DNA from: Ficedula albicollis
Taxonomy: Eukaryota > Chordata > Aves > Passeriformes > Muscicapidae
NCBI RefSeq assembly: GCF_000247815.1
Contig: NC_021683.1
Location: forward strand, 12,485,676-12,549,675
DNA length: 64,000 nt
Direction: 5' to 3'
In this document: piece after piece, positions 48,740 through 61,032 of the stretch
Layout of the letters: each line of letters opens with the position of its first letter
Position numbering within the stretch: position 1 is the first letter of the stretch
Position numbers and translations under genes: made by a program
Notes under the pieces: generated by a model
Told to the model about the DNA's origin: nothing
The model's database searches: none
What the model saw: the letters and a program-made list of their open reading frames with translations, nothing else

Positions 48740-49009
48740 CTCGCAGGCGAGGCGGGGTTCATGCGCAATGGCCAAGGGGACGGGGAAGTGCGAGCGAGCC
48801 GAGCCTCCTTCCTTCCTTTTTGTGACACTCTGAACGTGCCCGCTCGAAGAAGGCACAGACATCTTTTCCTGTCCCCCGGGCTGTGCGCGGCCTCGCTCGG
48901 GGCTCTTATGGTGAAAGAACTCCGCGATTTCGGCGGGGCGCTCCGCGGTCTGGGGCTGCCCAAACCCAGCCAAGGAGCCTGAGCAGCGCTTACCCCGAAA
49001 CGGAGCAGG
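48740..49009 (+). promoter_or_regulatory. SNX20: SNX20 promoter and 5' untranslated first exon (5' end unknown)
   Basis: A short CpG-rich stretch follows the 50-bp minisatellite and ends at a consensus donor (GCAGG|GTGAGT, GT at 49010-49011) that would join the acceptor at 50968. The frame open through it is not in phase with the SNX20 start, so it is read as 5' UTR. The transcription start cannot be set. Confidence 0.5.
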
Positions 49010-49284
49010 GTGAGTGTCTGCTCAAGAAAAAATCGTGTGCCTTGATGCAGAGGGGTTGTGTTGTCTTGGATATTTTTATTTTTAAATACGAAAAAATGAG
49101 CAGTAGCTTAGTTAAAAGAGCTTGCGATGAGTTTTAGCTGTGAAAAATGAAGCTGCTTACATGAAGTGCAGTTAGTATTCAAGGTACATATATTCGAGGC
49201 AGAAGACTTGTGTGTCATAACATTCACTTCTGCATTCTTCTCCCTACAAGTTTGTAATATATCCTGGTAAACCATGTTTTAAAA

Positions 49285-49372
49285 TAGTATATATATTTAT
49301 ACACGTATATAGAGATGTATGTATGTATGTATATTACACACATATATATGCATATATATACTTATGAATATA
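49285..49372. repeat. AT/(GTAT)n low-complexity tract
   Basis: Mixed ATAT, GTATGTATGTAT and CATATATATG runs in SNX20 intron 1, close to the first exon. Confidence 0.8.
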
Positions 49373-50968
49373 AAACTATGCACATACAAAGATTTTTTTT
49401 CAATGTAAATACAATTTTTCTTATAAAGTTATCCCAATTTATAACCAAGAAAAAAATTGTCATTTAAATCTGTTTGGCTGTTTTCATATTCCTCATTTAA
49501 TTTGCTATATATCCTCTTGGGATAAACTGTTATGATTTTCAAAAGACTGAGCAGTTAAACAATAAGTAAGTCATTATTCTTCATGTTCAAAAAGCAGATC
49601 ATAAGGAGAACTGAAGAATAGTAAGAACTTTCACTCCAAGGATAAGGGCTTCCATGATGCTTTCATTAAGGAGGATGACAACATCTGTATACTTACTTGT
49701 GCAAGCCAGCCAAAGGAAAGGTTTCTGTTAGAGGAAAGTGGTTTGCACTTCCATTATTTTCAGTGGGGAAAGTAATTTCTTTCCTTTTTATAGCCTTACA
49801 GCTTGCCAGAAATCAATAAGTCTGCTGAAGGAGTTTCCTCACCTCTGTACCCAGCATTGCACAACTGTGTGGTAAATTGGAGGCAAAATGATATGTAGCA
49901 ACAACCTTCCTAAACCCTCCCATTACTTAATAACCACTGCTTGGGCGTTATTTTAGCAGGGTTTCTTGTAAAACTGTATTGTTCTCTTATCTGGTTTTCA
50001 CTCCTTGGCTGAACTGTGAGCAGCACTTCACTCATGCTAAGGGAGCACAGCACCCTGGCAAAGCTGTTAGGATGTTCTTAGAACTTTTTCAACTGCTCAT
50101 ATAACACAGTGATGTAACAGGTAGGTTTTGTTTGTTTGTTTTAAAAACCCCCAACAGAACAGAAAATATCCTTAAATGTGGAGATATTTAAGCAGCAGAA
50201 TGGCCAACCTGGTCTGTGAGTAGGAGTATATTGTATTAAGCATTTTGTCAGTACTTGGTAAAATAGTGGCCCTAGCAGAACAGGCCTAATATAGCTCAGT
50301 ATATGTAGGGTAAAAGAACAAGTAAAAGGAGAATACTTATATAATAATTAGAAAATTCATATCTCCTTCCACCAAGCCATTGTCAAAGTCAGTTGTTTTG
50401 TTTTCACAATACAGAAACAATTCGCTGGAGGGAACCTAAAACTGTGAAATATGCTAAAAACTTTATAGTATTTTAGATATCATCCTGTTTTGCCCTACAG
50501 GTTGTGATTAAGAGCAGACAATAAGTTTTTGAGTCTTGAGAACAGTAAATTTTAGCAGTGTAAGAGAACCAGGCTGCTGGTTATACTAATTATCTCAAAG
50601 ATTTTTAGTTCATCTGAGCTCATACTTGCAAACTTGAGGGCAAAATACAAAGAGGAAGAAATCTGCCCACACTGAAGTTCATGACAAAATTATTGTAGTA
50701 AGAACAGAGTTTCCCATCTAATCTTATTCATCATAACTTATAGTTTTCTCATTTAATTTTAAGCTGCCAGAAAAAACATCCAAACACTTTCACTGGTAAC
50801 AGTAATAGGGATGATTCTTCACTGTGTAGATATTTCTATTTATTACTTTAGTTTTTAGAAGTTGCATTGATACAAGTTCATAGAGAACAATGAATAATCT
50901 AAAAAATTACCAAACTGGATCCCTTAAAGACGTGGCATTAAGAAAGTCATGGGGTTTGTATCTTTCAG

Positions 50969-51146
50969 TGATAGCAAGCAATGGACCAAGATTCACACTG
51001 CACAGCAGAAAAGGAACTGTTGGAAGCTGTAAGCAGAATTACTACATCTTCTACCCCAAGTCTGTCTGATGAGGAAGAAAATCAACCCAAAGCTGAAATT
51101 TCGTGTCAAGTGAGAAAAGAAAACCCAGAAAAAGATGGTGCTCAAG
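50969..51146 (+). CDS. SNX20: SNX20 first coding exon (residues 1-55)
   Basis: Acceptor TCTTTCAG ends at 50968; 12 UTR bases (TGA TAG CAA GCA) precede the ATG at 50981. The exon encodes [20 protein letters not shown] and a Ser/Glu-rich tail. It leaves in phase 1 at a weak donor (AAG|GTTGAT). A stronger-looking donor, CAA|GTGAGA at 51110, would shift the frame into an early stop in the next exon. This N-terminal part has little similarity to human SNX20, as expected. Confidence 0.82.
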
Positions 51147-54100
51147 GTTGATGCTACCCTTTAATTTCGTTTTTCATCTAGATGTTTATGCTGCTATCTT
51201 TTGTATTAAAAACTTTGCTTATTTATTGCAGCAGTGGTTCAAAGCTGTACTGCCACACTCCACTAAAAATAAGCCTTGATTACAGTTGTAGTAATAATGT
51301 AGCAGTGGTGAAACCCATGCTCATCCTGGCATGTATATACAGACACAGAGGTTTCCTCTCAAATGCCTGGTGCCTAAAATGTATCACAATTTAATTTACA
51401 CACCAGGAATGAAAGTGGTGATCAGATGGCTGGTCTCGGGAGTGCACTTTGTGTGCATCACCAAATCTGAACTTCTTGACAATATCAGCAAGGACACTAT
51501 AACTGAAGCTAATCTCAAGCAGGCAGCTCTCACATGCCTTTAAAGAAGCAGCACTAAACATTTACCATGCCTAAGATTGCTCTCATCTGTTATTAAATAA
51601 AATGTTATATATAACCCAAAATATATATAATCTCATCAAGATTTTAAGTCTGGAAGGATGTCATAAAAACCACCTCTCCTAGGAAATAGATGCTTTATAG
51701 GGATTGAGCCAAACCCCCAAGGCCTTGATAATTGAAACTGTATGGTCAAATGATTAAGAACATGTAAAAGTGGGGCCACTGAAAGAGTACTGTGGTGCCT
51801 TTACAAGTCTATTTCTGCATCAAGCTGTTCTCTTATCCTTCCATTGGCAGAGTGTTAGGTACATCCTTGATTAGAAACTGGGACCAGTGTGCCCACTGAG
51901 ATACAGATATTCCATTTATTTTATCTACTTTGCTGCCTATGTGCCACCTGATTAAATCTATTGTCAGTAGATTTCAAAGATGGAGGAATCACTTTTTTGA
52001 AATTCTGCATCAAATTCTCCTTTAAGCAAACTCTCCAACCAGCTGTCCCATATTTTTTATATATGCACATATATACACATGTGTGTATGTGTATAGGTGA
52101 CTGTGAGAAGAGAGAGAGGGGAAAGAAGGAAGGTATATAAAACATTTGTGGCTGAAATCTGCCATCAGTTCAGCTACAAAAAAAAAAAATAAGAGAATGT
52201 GATAATTCCTTCTTCACTGAGCTGGTTATCCAGCTTTGAGGTTAGGATATTCATGTTTTCTCAGCTTTCTCCTATTACTGCACAAACCTCATATTTGAGT
52301 AGGGTCAGTTTTTGAATATATGTCTGAATTTGCAGCTGCATTGTATTATCTCATCCATTTAGCAACAAAGAATCCTGGAGAAACATCTGACTCAAAGGGT
52401 TCAGTCAATGTTTCTTAGGGCTACTTCTGGGGTGATAAAGCAAGTCTCCTGCTCAGATTGTGCCCTGGGTTATAACCCTGACATACAATATTTTGTGACA
52501 GTATGTTCTTTACAATTTAGTGTTCTGCAGGTGATACATTTTCTTTCAAAATTTCAGACCCTAATAGCTTTCCTCAAAGCATCTGCTCCTGACTATTAGC
52601 AGTGAAATCACTTATTTTATCAGTCTTTAGGTCTTGCTGTTACAGCAACAGAAAATCTAGGCTGTCCTTTCACAACAAATATGTAAAAATTTTCTTTCCA
52701 AATGGAAAGAATATCATCTAAAATACTAAATATGTTGGTTTTAGATTCCAGTGCAACCCTAAGTCCCAACTCTTCGATGACCACTAAGGAGCTTCAGGAA
52801 TATTGGAGGAATGAAAAACGCCAGTGCAAACAAATCAAACTCCTTTTTGAAATCCCATCAACCAGAATTGTAGATCACCACTTATCAAAATATGTGGTAA
52901 GCTAAGAAATGAATATGTAAGAAGATCATTAATTTTTAATCACTCTACAGGGGTCTGCACAGCACACAGCAGGACTCACTACATGAAAGCCTCACCAAGG
53001 GCCAAGTTTGGCAAGCCATGATCACACTGAGTAGAACCTGTTCTCACTGGTTGTATGGGCCTGGCTGGTGGAATCTGCATCTAAAGAAACCCTCTGACAG
53101 TCACTTCACAAAATATGCTGCAGTGGAAGGGTATCTTGAAAATTAGTATCTTGAGTATCCTTGAAAGAGAGTTTTGTCAACATTAAGGAAATTGATACAA
53201 ATATAAAAGTATCTGTGTATTTACACTTCTACAGAGCTAGCCAGCTGTAGCAGCTGCAGCGCATTTGTATAACTTCCACATCAGAGATTCCATTTAGCAC
53301 AAGTGCAGAATTCTTTGATGTTGACAAAGTCTAAGACATCCTCCAGCTAGATTGCTTGGGATTGTTACCCTTCCCTACTTAGAGCTCCCTTAGGTGGCTC
53401 CTCAGAAAAAATATTTCTGTCATGTTTTTAAGATGTTAAGAAGTTTTTAAGACTCCTCATGAGTATGAGGAGTGGGAACAACCAAGTAGGTTGGATTGTT
53501 GTATCTTTTTTCATAGTACTGACACTTAGTTTTTATTTCTGATTCTGCTCCTGGCCTTGATCTAGAGTAAGTGCCTGCTAGTACTCCTGTGAAATTCAGA
53601 TAGGGATACTGGGTGATCCAGTTTGGTAGAATTTGAAGCAGGTAAATATTTTGGAGACTGTCCTAAGGTCTTGTTGCATGCTGGACACACCTACTTAGTT
53701 GCTGCTTTTCCTGCATACACTCTTGAATATTCAGCTTCAGAATAGCTAAAAGTTGGTTTTGTGTAACTCTATGAGAGCAAGAGTATCATTCAGCATATGT
53801 GCAATTAAACTTAGTCATAAGTCACAAGCCTAGGCAAAAAGATTTACATTACAACTTGAGCCAATTTGAATGACAGTCTAATTAAGTGCTACTTCTTACC
53901 TTTTTCATGCACACTGCACAAATAAAAAAGCAAGTACTTGTAAATGATTCACTTAACTGCCCTTGATAAAAAGATAGCTTTAAAAAATTGCCCTTATGAT
54001 AGTTTTAGAATGCATCAGGCATATATACACTTTTCAGCAGGAAGCAGGACAAAGTATAGAAAAATGTCACAGTGTTTACAAATGAAAAGAGATCAGAGAA

Positions 54101-56032
54101 GTCAGCTCAAATTTAGAAACCTTTCAAGAGGTGCCTGTAAAAATCATTTATGAAGATTAAAAGAGAGAATTTCTCTTTAAGGAAAAACAAGGAAGAGAAT
54201 CAGACAGGCATAGTGTGAGTACTGGTTTGCACCCTTCAACAGCCGCAAAGAAAATAACAGCCATGAGCAAAACCCCTCCAGCTCCTGTATAAATGAGTGG
54301 GACCAGGGTGAAGGTGAATGTGAACATGGTCATCATCCAAGAGGTGCAGTCTGTGTCCTCAGCTGGTGTCTGGTGACACAGTTAAACTGGCCCCCATGGG
54401 CTACCATGGTTTACACATCAGGGATTGGCCCTTCCTCAGCACCACTGTGCTTGGATCAGAACCAGAAGAGATTATTTGGCCAACATAACACAGAATTTTG
54501 GTTTGCAGCTATTTGCCTAATACCACATTTATTATGGTCTTTTTGGGGCTAGTGAAGAGCTGAGGAAGATGTGCTCTTGAGTACTGTTAATGCACAGCTG
54601 TTAGCTGCTAGTGAAGGGCTTTGGATAGCAGATTGCTGTAGAAATGTCACTTTTTTGGTATTATTCAAATGTGAAGTAAGTTTAAATACAGGACAATGAA
54701 TTAGAGGGGAGAAAAGGATTTGGAGTCGCTCCATCTTATTTTTGCACAGACCAGATATATTGCCAAATACTCCCTCTTCTTTCACAGCACTACCAACACT
54801 CCAAATCCCTAGGAATGGCTTATACAAAGAGCATTTCTGAATATTATGATGGACATAAAATAGATTGCATTCAATATTAAGTCTGGGAAATCCATTCAGT
54901 CACTGAAGATGATTGATTGCAGCAGCCATGGCTGTTATAAACAAAGTACAGCTACAGAAATGCTTTTTGAATGTTATGTGCTTCAGTCTGCTGCTAGTTT
55001 GCTTTCCCAGCACCTTGCAGGATGGGATCTGTTAGTGCCCTGTTTATGTACAACTTATTTACGTGCTAAGCCTAAGTCTGGTGACAGAAGTACAGAACAA
55101 CAGGAGGTGGGAATTTTTGGTTTGATGGCTGCAGATCTTTCACTCTACACTGAGTATGCACCATAATCCCAGACTGTAACTGATTTAGCAGCACTGCCAT
55201 AGGAGTACATGAGATTACACACAGAAAATTGGTGCAGGAGTGTTTCAGCTGGGGGACTGAACAAGCACAAAATTTTTTCATAGCAGTACCAGACAAAATC
55301 TGACTCTGCTGGGGCTATAATGGTCACTTCTCACGCTTATTTTTTCTCTTTGATTGTGTTTAGGTGTATAAAATCATCATTTTGCAAACAGGGAGTTTTG
55401 ACAGCAACAAGTCTGTAATTGAACGGCGTTATTCAGATTTTGAGAAACTGCACAGAAATCTGCTGGAAGAATTTAGCGAAGAAATGGAAGATGTAACCTT
55501 TCCCAAAAAAACTCTAACAGGGAACTTCACAGAAGAAATAATCAATGAAAGAAAATTAGCCTTCAAGGATTACCTGAGATTCCTATATTCCATGAAATAC
55601 ATCAGGAGATCAAAGAAATTTATTGACTTTTTAACAAGGCCGGAGCTTCAGGAAGCATACGGCTGCCTGCGGGGTGGCCAGTACACCAGAGCTTTGGAAA
55701 TCCTTTTAGAGGTCATTGGGCTGCAGGAAAGGCTGACCAGAGGGAACCCTGTTGCAGTTGTCCCAACTCTCTGTGCCATCGTGGTGTGCCACAAGGACCT
55801 GGAAAACCCAGCAAGTGCCTTTGAATACGGAGAGAAAGCTCTGTCACGCCTCCACGTGCACACCAGCCACAGGTATTACATCCCACTGCTAGAAACAATG
55901 ATCACTCTGGCCTATGAGCTTGGCAAGGATTTTCTGTCTTTGCAAGAAAAGCTGGAAGAATGGAAGACAAAGAAAGATCCCGTGCGGGTTCTCACCCTGA
56001 AGGAACTTGCGGTTCGGGAGTACGTACGGTGA
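50981..56032 (+). CDS. SNX20: sorting nexin 20, complete coding region in 3 exons
   Basis: Exons 50981-51146, 52745-52896 and 55364-56032 join in phases 1 and 0 to give 328 residues (human SNX20 has about 316). The N-terminus is acidic and poorly conserved. From [13 protein letters not shown] onward the protein follows SNX20: PX domain at about residues 75-195 with the phosphoinositide-binding RRYSDF at 127-132, then the PX-associated B (PXB, TPR-like) domain up to the C-terminal [16 protein letters not shown]20 (SLIC-1) is an early-endosome protein of leukocytes that binds PSGL-1 (SELPLG) (family knowledge). The paralogue SNX21 is the alternative; the position next to CYLD favours SNX20. The start ATG (GCAATGG) has in-frame TGA and TAG just upstream within the exon. 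Confidence 0.93.
52745..52896 (+). CDS. SNX20: SNX20 coding exon 2 (residues 56-106, start of PX domain)
   Basis: A 152-base exon between TTGGTTTTAG and GTAAGC. It encodes [18 protein letters not shown] and [12 protein letters not shown], ending KYV; the human equivalent is NSSMTTRELQQYW with the same spacing. Phase 1 in and phase 0 out agree with its neighbours. Confidence 0.92.
55364..56032 (+). CDS. SNX20: SNX20 last coding exon (residues 107-328 and stop)
   Basis: The acceptor is GATTGTGTTTAG; the first codon is GTG (Val107), not a start. The exon encodes [26 protein letters not shown] and [16 protein letters not shown], finishing the PX domain. It then encodes [20 protein letters not shown] and the helical PXB repeat region. 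TGA is at 56030-56032. Confidence 0.95.
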   Translation: MYKIIILQTGSFDSNKSVIERRYSDFEKLHRNLLEEFSEEMEDVTFPKKTLTGNFTEEIINERKLAFKDYLRFLYSMKYIRRSKKFIDFLTRPELQEAYGCLRGGQYTRALEILLEVIGLQERLTRGNPVAVVPTLCAIVVCHKDLENPASAFEYGEKALSRLHVHTSHRYYIPLLETMITLAYELGKDFLSLQEKLEEWKTKKDPVRVLTLKELAVREYVR

Positions 56033-56350
56033 ACACCAGAAACATTTAATGAAAAGGTCCAAGAGCAAACTCTTGAAAGACTGACAACTGGAAAGTACCT
56101 GCTTGGCTTGCATAGCACTGTATTAATAGGAAAAAAATCTATGTTCTAAGGAACATTAATATCTATGTTGGAATATATTGCATCTACTGTACAGATATGA
56201 GAAGTACCTGAGGAGCACCACAAGGTTTTTTGAAGGAAATTTGCAAGAAAATAATAATTTATGATTTGGTTATTTAAAGACAGGTTATTTTGTGTGAAAA
56301 GTCAGAATATATACAATTATACAATTAATAAAGCACTTGAGAATCTACAG
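56033..56350 (+). terminator. SNX20: SNX20 3' UTR with AATAAA polyadenylation signal
   Basis: After TGA the AT-rich sequence reaches an AATAAA at 56327-56332 (within ATTAATAAAGC), the first canonical signal on the plus strand. A 3' UTR of about 0.3 kb follows; the cleavage site near 56350 is inferred. Confidence 0.6.
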
Positions 56351-59269
56351 AATCAGAGGCGTTACTTATTCATGTGGAAACTACTTCCTTTCAAGAAGAA
56401 AAATATCTCTCAGTAGATGCAATCTAAAGGGTGCATCTTCAGACACTGAACGTAGCTTTTTACTCCTCCAACTGGGGCCTGGTCACGTGGCAGTTTGCCA
56501 TTTCTGAGGATGATGGGGTTGGTCCTGTTCCCACTGAATTTAGCTGTGGGCAGGAGGAGGGGGAAGGCTTAAAATTAACTTTGGTGGGAGCAAAAAATAC
56601 AAGTAATGATCATTTCATCACGGATGAGGGAATACTCTTCATTTCCCTTTTGTAACTAGCACAGTTTTATGACTTTCTGCATTGAAGGCACATTCTTGTT
56701 TGCTTGTCTGCCTCAGTAATTGGCCTCAACTCTAAGGTCTCTCCCATACACTTATTTTAACAATCTGGTAAATGAATTCTCATAAATATTACAATTAGCA
56801 TGTCATTATCTAGCATGGGTCATTACTCTCTGCTGAACATAGTCCACTGAGTACTTTCAGCCCTGTCTCCCATTACAGATACTACCTGCACCACAATTAC
56901 ATTGTCTATAAATTAGGAATAACTGTATTAATTTATTTCCCTGAGACATGAAAGATTCAGCTAATTGAAAAACTTTGTTGTGCATTGTTACAAGAAGGAT
57001 GTCTTGAAAAAAATACAAAATAATAGGACTGTCTAGGATGGAAAGTTAATATTTTAAGTAGCTATTAAAAGCTAGGCATTACAAAACACATGGATTATTT
57101 GTTATTTGACAATTATTATTTTTTTCCAGTTATACCAGAAGTAATAGAATTAAGAGTAATTAATTAAGAGACTTAAGGGCTAATCTTCCCACAGCACAGC
57201 ATATTGCAGGACAGTTAAAATGGATCAAAGGTAACACCTTCTTAAGGCTGTGTGAATCGGAACAAAGCACTGAAGGAAAAAAGCATGTCTGGGGTCTGCA
57301 TCACACTCAGCAGATCCAAGTTCAGGCAGAAAGGAAGGATGGCCTTCACACTGCTCTAACTCCACAACAGATTGTGATGATTAAACAGAAGAACAGGGAA
57401 AAAATTACTGCCTCCCTCCTGCCCCCTCCCATCCTTGTGTGCAGCATCCCAGGCACAGTTTTCTTGGATTCTCCTCAGTTTCTATGGGATGGTCCATGAA
57501 CCTGCACCCACAGACCCTCACCTTGCTGCTGAGCACAGGAGTCGAGGGTCCATAAGTACTTGATGTCTAACAAGGACAACACCAGGAAAGCAGCACATCT
57601 GTAAGATGTAAGATTTATTAATCTCCCCAGAGGTTACATTGAAAACCCTCAGAAAGAAAAAGCTGGGGTAGTTATGGCAACAAATGGGGATCCACAGAGC
57701 CTGGAATTCACCTGGAGCTCTGCCACAGACTTACTCTGAACTTGGCAGAAGCGACTTAATCTCTGTGCCATATTTCCTCACTCAGTACTTCCCCATAAAG
57801 TTTCCTCATTCAGGTGCTCATAGAACAGGACAGCAGTGAAACTTGACCAAATAAGTCCAGCATTTAACTGGGAAATGTGCATTAGGATAGAGGCAACTTT
57901 GATTTATACAAGCCTATTCCAATTCTCAAGGATATCTTGAGGCAGAAGAGAATTTAGGAGGTACTGAGTTGCCAAACCTGTGTGCTTATTGTGGATTGCA
58001 GCTTCTGTACCAGTGCAGTCTTATTTTAGAATCAGGTGTTATTTCCTTATGAACTAGAGAAGTTAGAAAATTATCTCTATATTACATTGCACTGTAGTGA
58101 GACCAAGCTGGTCTGGCTTGGGCTGATCAGCCCTGCAGACAATCAGCCAACTCTGACTTCTTAGCTGTAAAATCCCAGAGAGTGGTTGGACCTGCCAAAA
58201 GAGTTCTGCTTCATTTTACATGAATTTCAAGAGTCAACTTCTGCATATTCTTTTTTAGTTGATTTTTACAGCAAGGTGAGTTACATGTTATTAAACTAAA
58301 AGGTAGTGCCAATCCTGCTCCCATAGTGTCTTCCACTGGTAAGGACAGCCTGCAAGGACCAGGCTCCCTCTGCCCCTATGGCTTTGTCTGCCTCAGTCAA
58401 AAATGTGTAGGCAGGTAGGACAGATCTGCAGGCAGTCAGACATGATCAGCATCTTCCCCATTGCCTTGGCAGCAATAGAGCAGTGCTGCTGCATTGTCCT
58501 GGCTTTTCCATAGGATGTATAACTATGGAATGGGTGCTCTACACCAGCTGCTTCATCTCAGTTCTCTTCTGAATAATGTTTTGAGAACGGCTCAAAAGAG
58601 AAATTGCTACCATTTCCATGCAATCTACCTGTCTTGCTTACCTGTTACCCTCCATTCACTCCTGCTGAGAAGCCACAGGAGGAACATTGGCTGAAATGCT
58701 TGTGCAGTCTCTGAGGGGCTCATGTGCTGTCCCAGAGCACACATCTCACCCTCCAGGTGCCAGGCCAGCACAAGGGAACAGGATTTCATCACAGAGATGA
58801 TTTGGGGAGAAGGAAACATTGTCACTGCCACACATGCAAGAACATGACATAAATTAACTAAGCAGGTGGTTCCTGCTTCCCCACAGCCATTTTACTTTCA
58901 CTCTTCACCGCTTTACAATACTTGAGAGATAAAAGCATGTTTTATGAATAAATCCATTTCGTGTCTCCCCAAACAATGTGTCCTTTTTCACAAAATATTT
59001 CTTCAGTTTAATGAAATACTAACATTTCAAGCATTTGCTGGCATTTGTCCTGTTTGCATCATTAACCTTCCTCAGCTGTTCTCCATACCTGGGAAGGGGC
59101 TGGAACCAGTTTCCAGCTGAAGGTCTTGAGACCCAAGCTCTGCTCTTGGCAGTGTCGCAAGCCCACTGACTGACTTTGATCAACTAATCAAATCTCAGAT
59201 TTCTTTTGAATACCAGTATTACTTTGTCCTCTTGCATAAAGCTATATTTTCCTTATATTTTAGCAGTAC

Positions 59270-59385
59270 ATTCCAAGGTATCATTTTCCCCATTTTACAG
59301 CTGGGGGAATTGTGGTACAAGTAAGAGGAGTGATTTTTCCCAAAGTCTAATACAGCAGTCTGGAGACCACACTGACTGCCTGAAG
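59270..59385 (-). mobile_element. old MIR/L3-like repeat remnant
   Basis: CCCCATTTTACAGCTGGGGG followed by AATTGTGGTACAAG, CCCAAAGTCTAATACAGCAG and TCTGGAGACC resembles the reversed MIR/L3 consensus (CCCCATTTTACAGATGAGGA, then AACTGAGGCACAGAG). It is heavily diverged, so the family call is approximate. Confidence 0.55.
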
Positions 59386-60999
59386 AGATGCTGAAGCACA
59401 GCTGGCACCCCAGCTTTGCAGAGAGAGACGTGTCACAGTTGTGTGTTCTTTAGCACATCTTGCATGACCAGCCCCAACACAGCTTCACTTGTGCCTGGTG
59501 TCATACACCTGAGAAAACTGCCTGAGCTGTTGATGCAAGAGAAAACATTTCTGACTAATTAATATATTTGAAGAACTAATAAGCAGTTGAATAGCACAAA
59601 TATTTTAACCACTACTTTACAAAAATAAAAAAGCAAAAGTCTTGCCTAAGAGATTTTTAGAATATATAAAAAACCTACAGACTTCAGTTTTATTTTCCAC
59701 AAGAAGGAATAGAAAAAATATTTTCAAATACATTTTTTTCCAGTTTTAAGTATTTCTTAGAACTTTGGAATTTCTTTGCAGTGCTCTTGTAGTCTAAGAA
59801 GAATCACACAACCACTACAGAGAGCTGTATACATCAGCAATCTGTTATTATCCACTTTTCTCAACAACAGCACACAGTACATCACAGCTTGGCAGTATGG
59901 TCTTACTTTTCCAATTGCTATTGACATCGTTGAAGTACACCCAGAACAGATAACAATCCAAGTTAATTCCCATTTAACTTTTTCCCAGGAAAAAAAGGTA
60001 AAATAAATAAATAAAAGGCTGTCCAACCAACATCTGCCTATAATGTCTAACAAACCACAGTCTGCAAACAACTGAGAAGAAAATTTAAATAAAGTCTGGG
60101 CAGATCATCTCCAAGAGTCCATGGAGAGTTGCATCACGATCTATTGAGCTTTGCCCCATTTCCATATCAATTATTATATCATTTGGGGCATTAAGTAGAT
60201 AATACTGTTTACACAACTTTCTAAAATAACTAAAGAAGCCCATGAGGATGCCTAGTTATTTATGAAACATATGCAGACAAGATGCTCTCTGTGCAATGCA
60301 GCATCTTGTTTACAGGGAATCCTGTGATCTTTATCACATACTTGTTATTAACTCCTGTTATCTGCTGCATCACTGGAGGATAATATTTGCTTTCCTGAAT
60401 CTTAATAAGGCTAAATACATTTATTAAATTCAACAGATTTGTACAATCAGCATGGGAGTCGAGTTCAGGACACAAGATGAAATCTAGGTTTTGTGGCTGA
60501 GACAGCAGCTGAGCAAATCAAATCAGGAATGTTTATTTTTTTATTAGATCAAAGGCAGGAGCAAGATGTGTTGAAAAACTAAACACAGTTGTAATGCTGT
60601 AAAATACTGAATGTCAATTCCCATCTGGATGAGGTGAGAACCCCAAAGAACCAACCTATTTATTTTAAGATCACATTACAACATATGTTCATCACACTTT
60701 GTGAATATGTATATTGTCTATAGATACACAGGACACAAATTTTCGTGTCAGACCAGTAAGAGCTGGGAGTAGCTTCACTGAAGTAAATTAAGTTAAAATG
60801 TAGTTGAGAGCAGAATAATGACTGTATAAACATGTGCACAATCTCTATGGAGATGTGTGGTGGATGTGTGGATGGACAGATGGTTGATGAAGGGAAGGAG
60901 CAAACAAATTTGAATGTTTTGATGCTTAATAAATGTTTGCCAAGTGCTTAAGAAATTCAGATCAAACTTACTTTTACAAGCACCACACGGTTTTATATA

Positions 61000-61032
61000 C
61001 CTATATATATATAGAGAGAGAGAGAGAGAAGG
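61000..61032. repeat. (TA)n(GA)n microsatellite
   Basis: CTATATATATAT followed directly by AGAGAGAGAGAGAGAG, downstream of SNX20. Confidence 0.85.
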
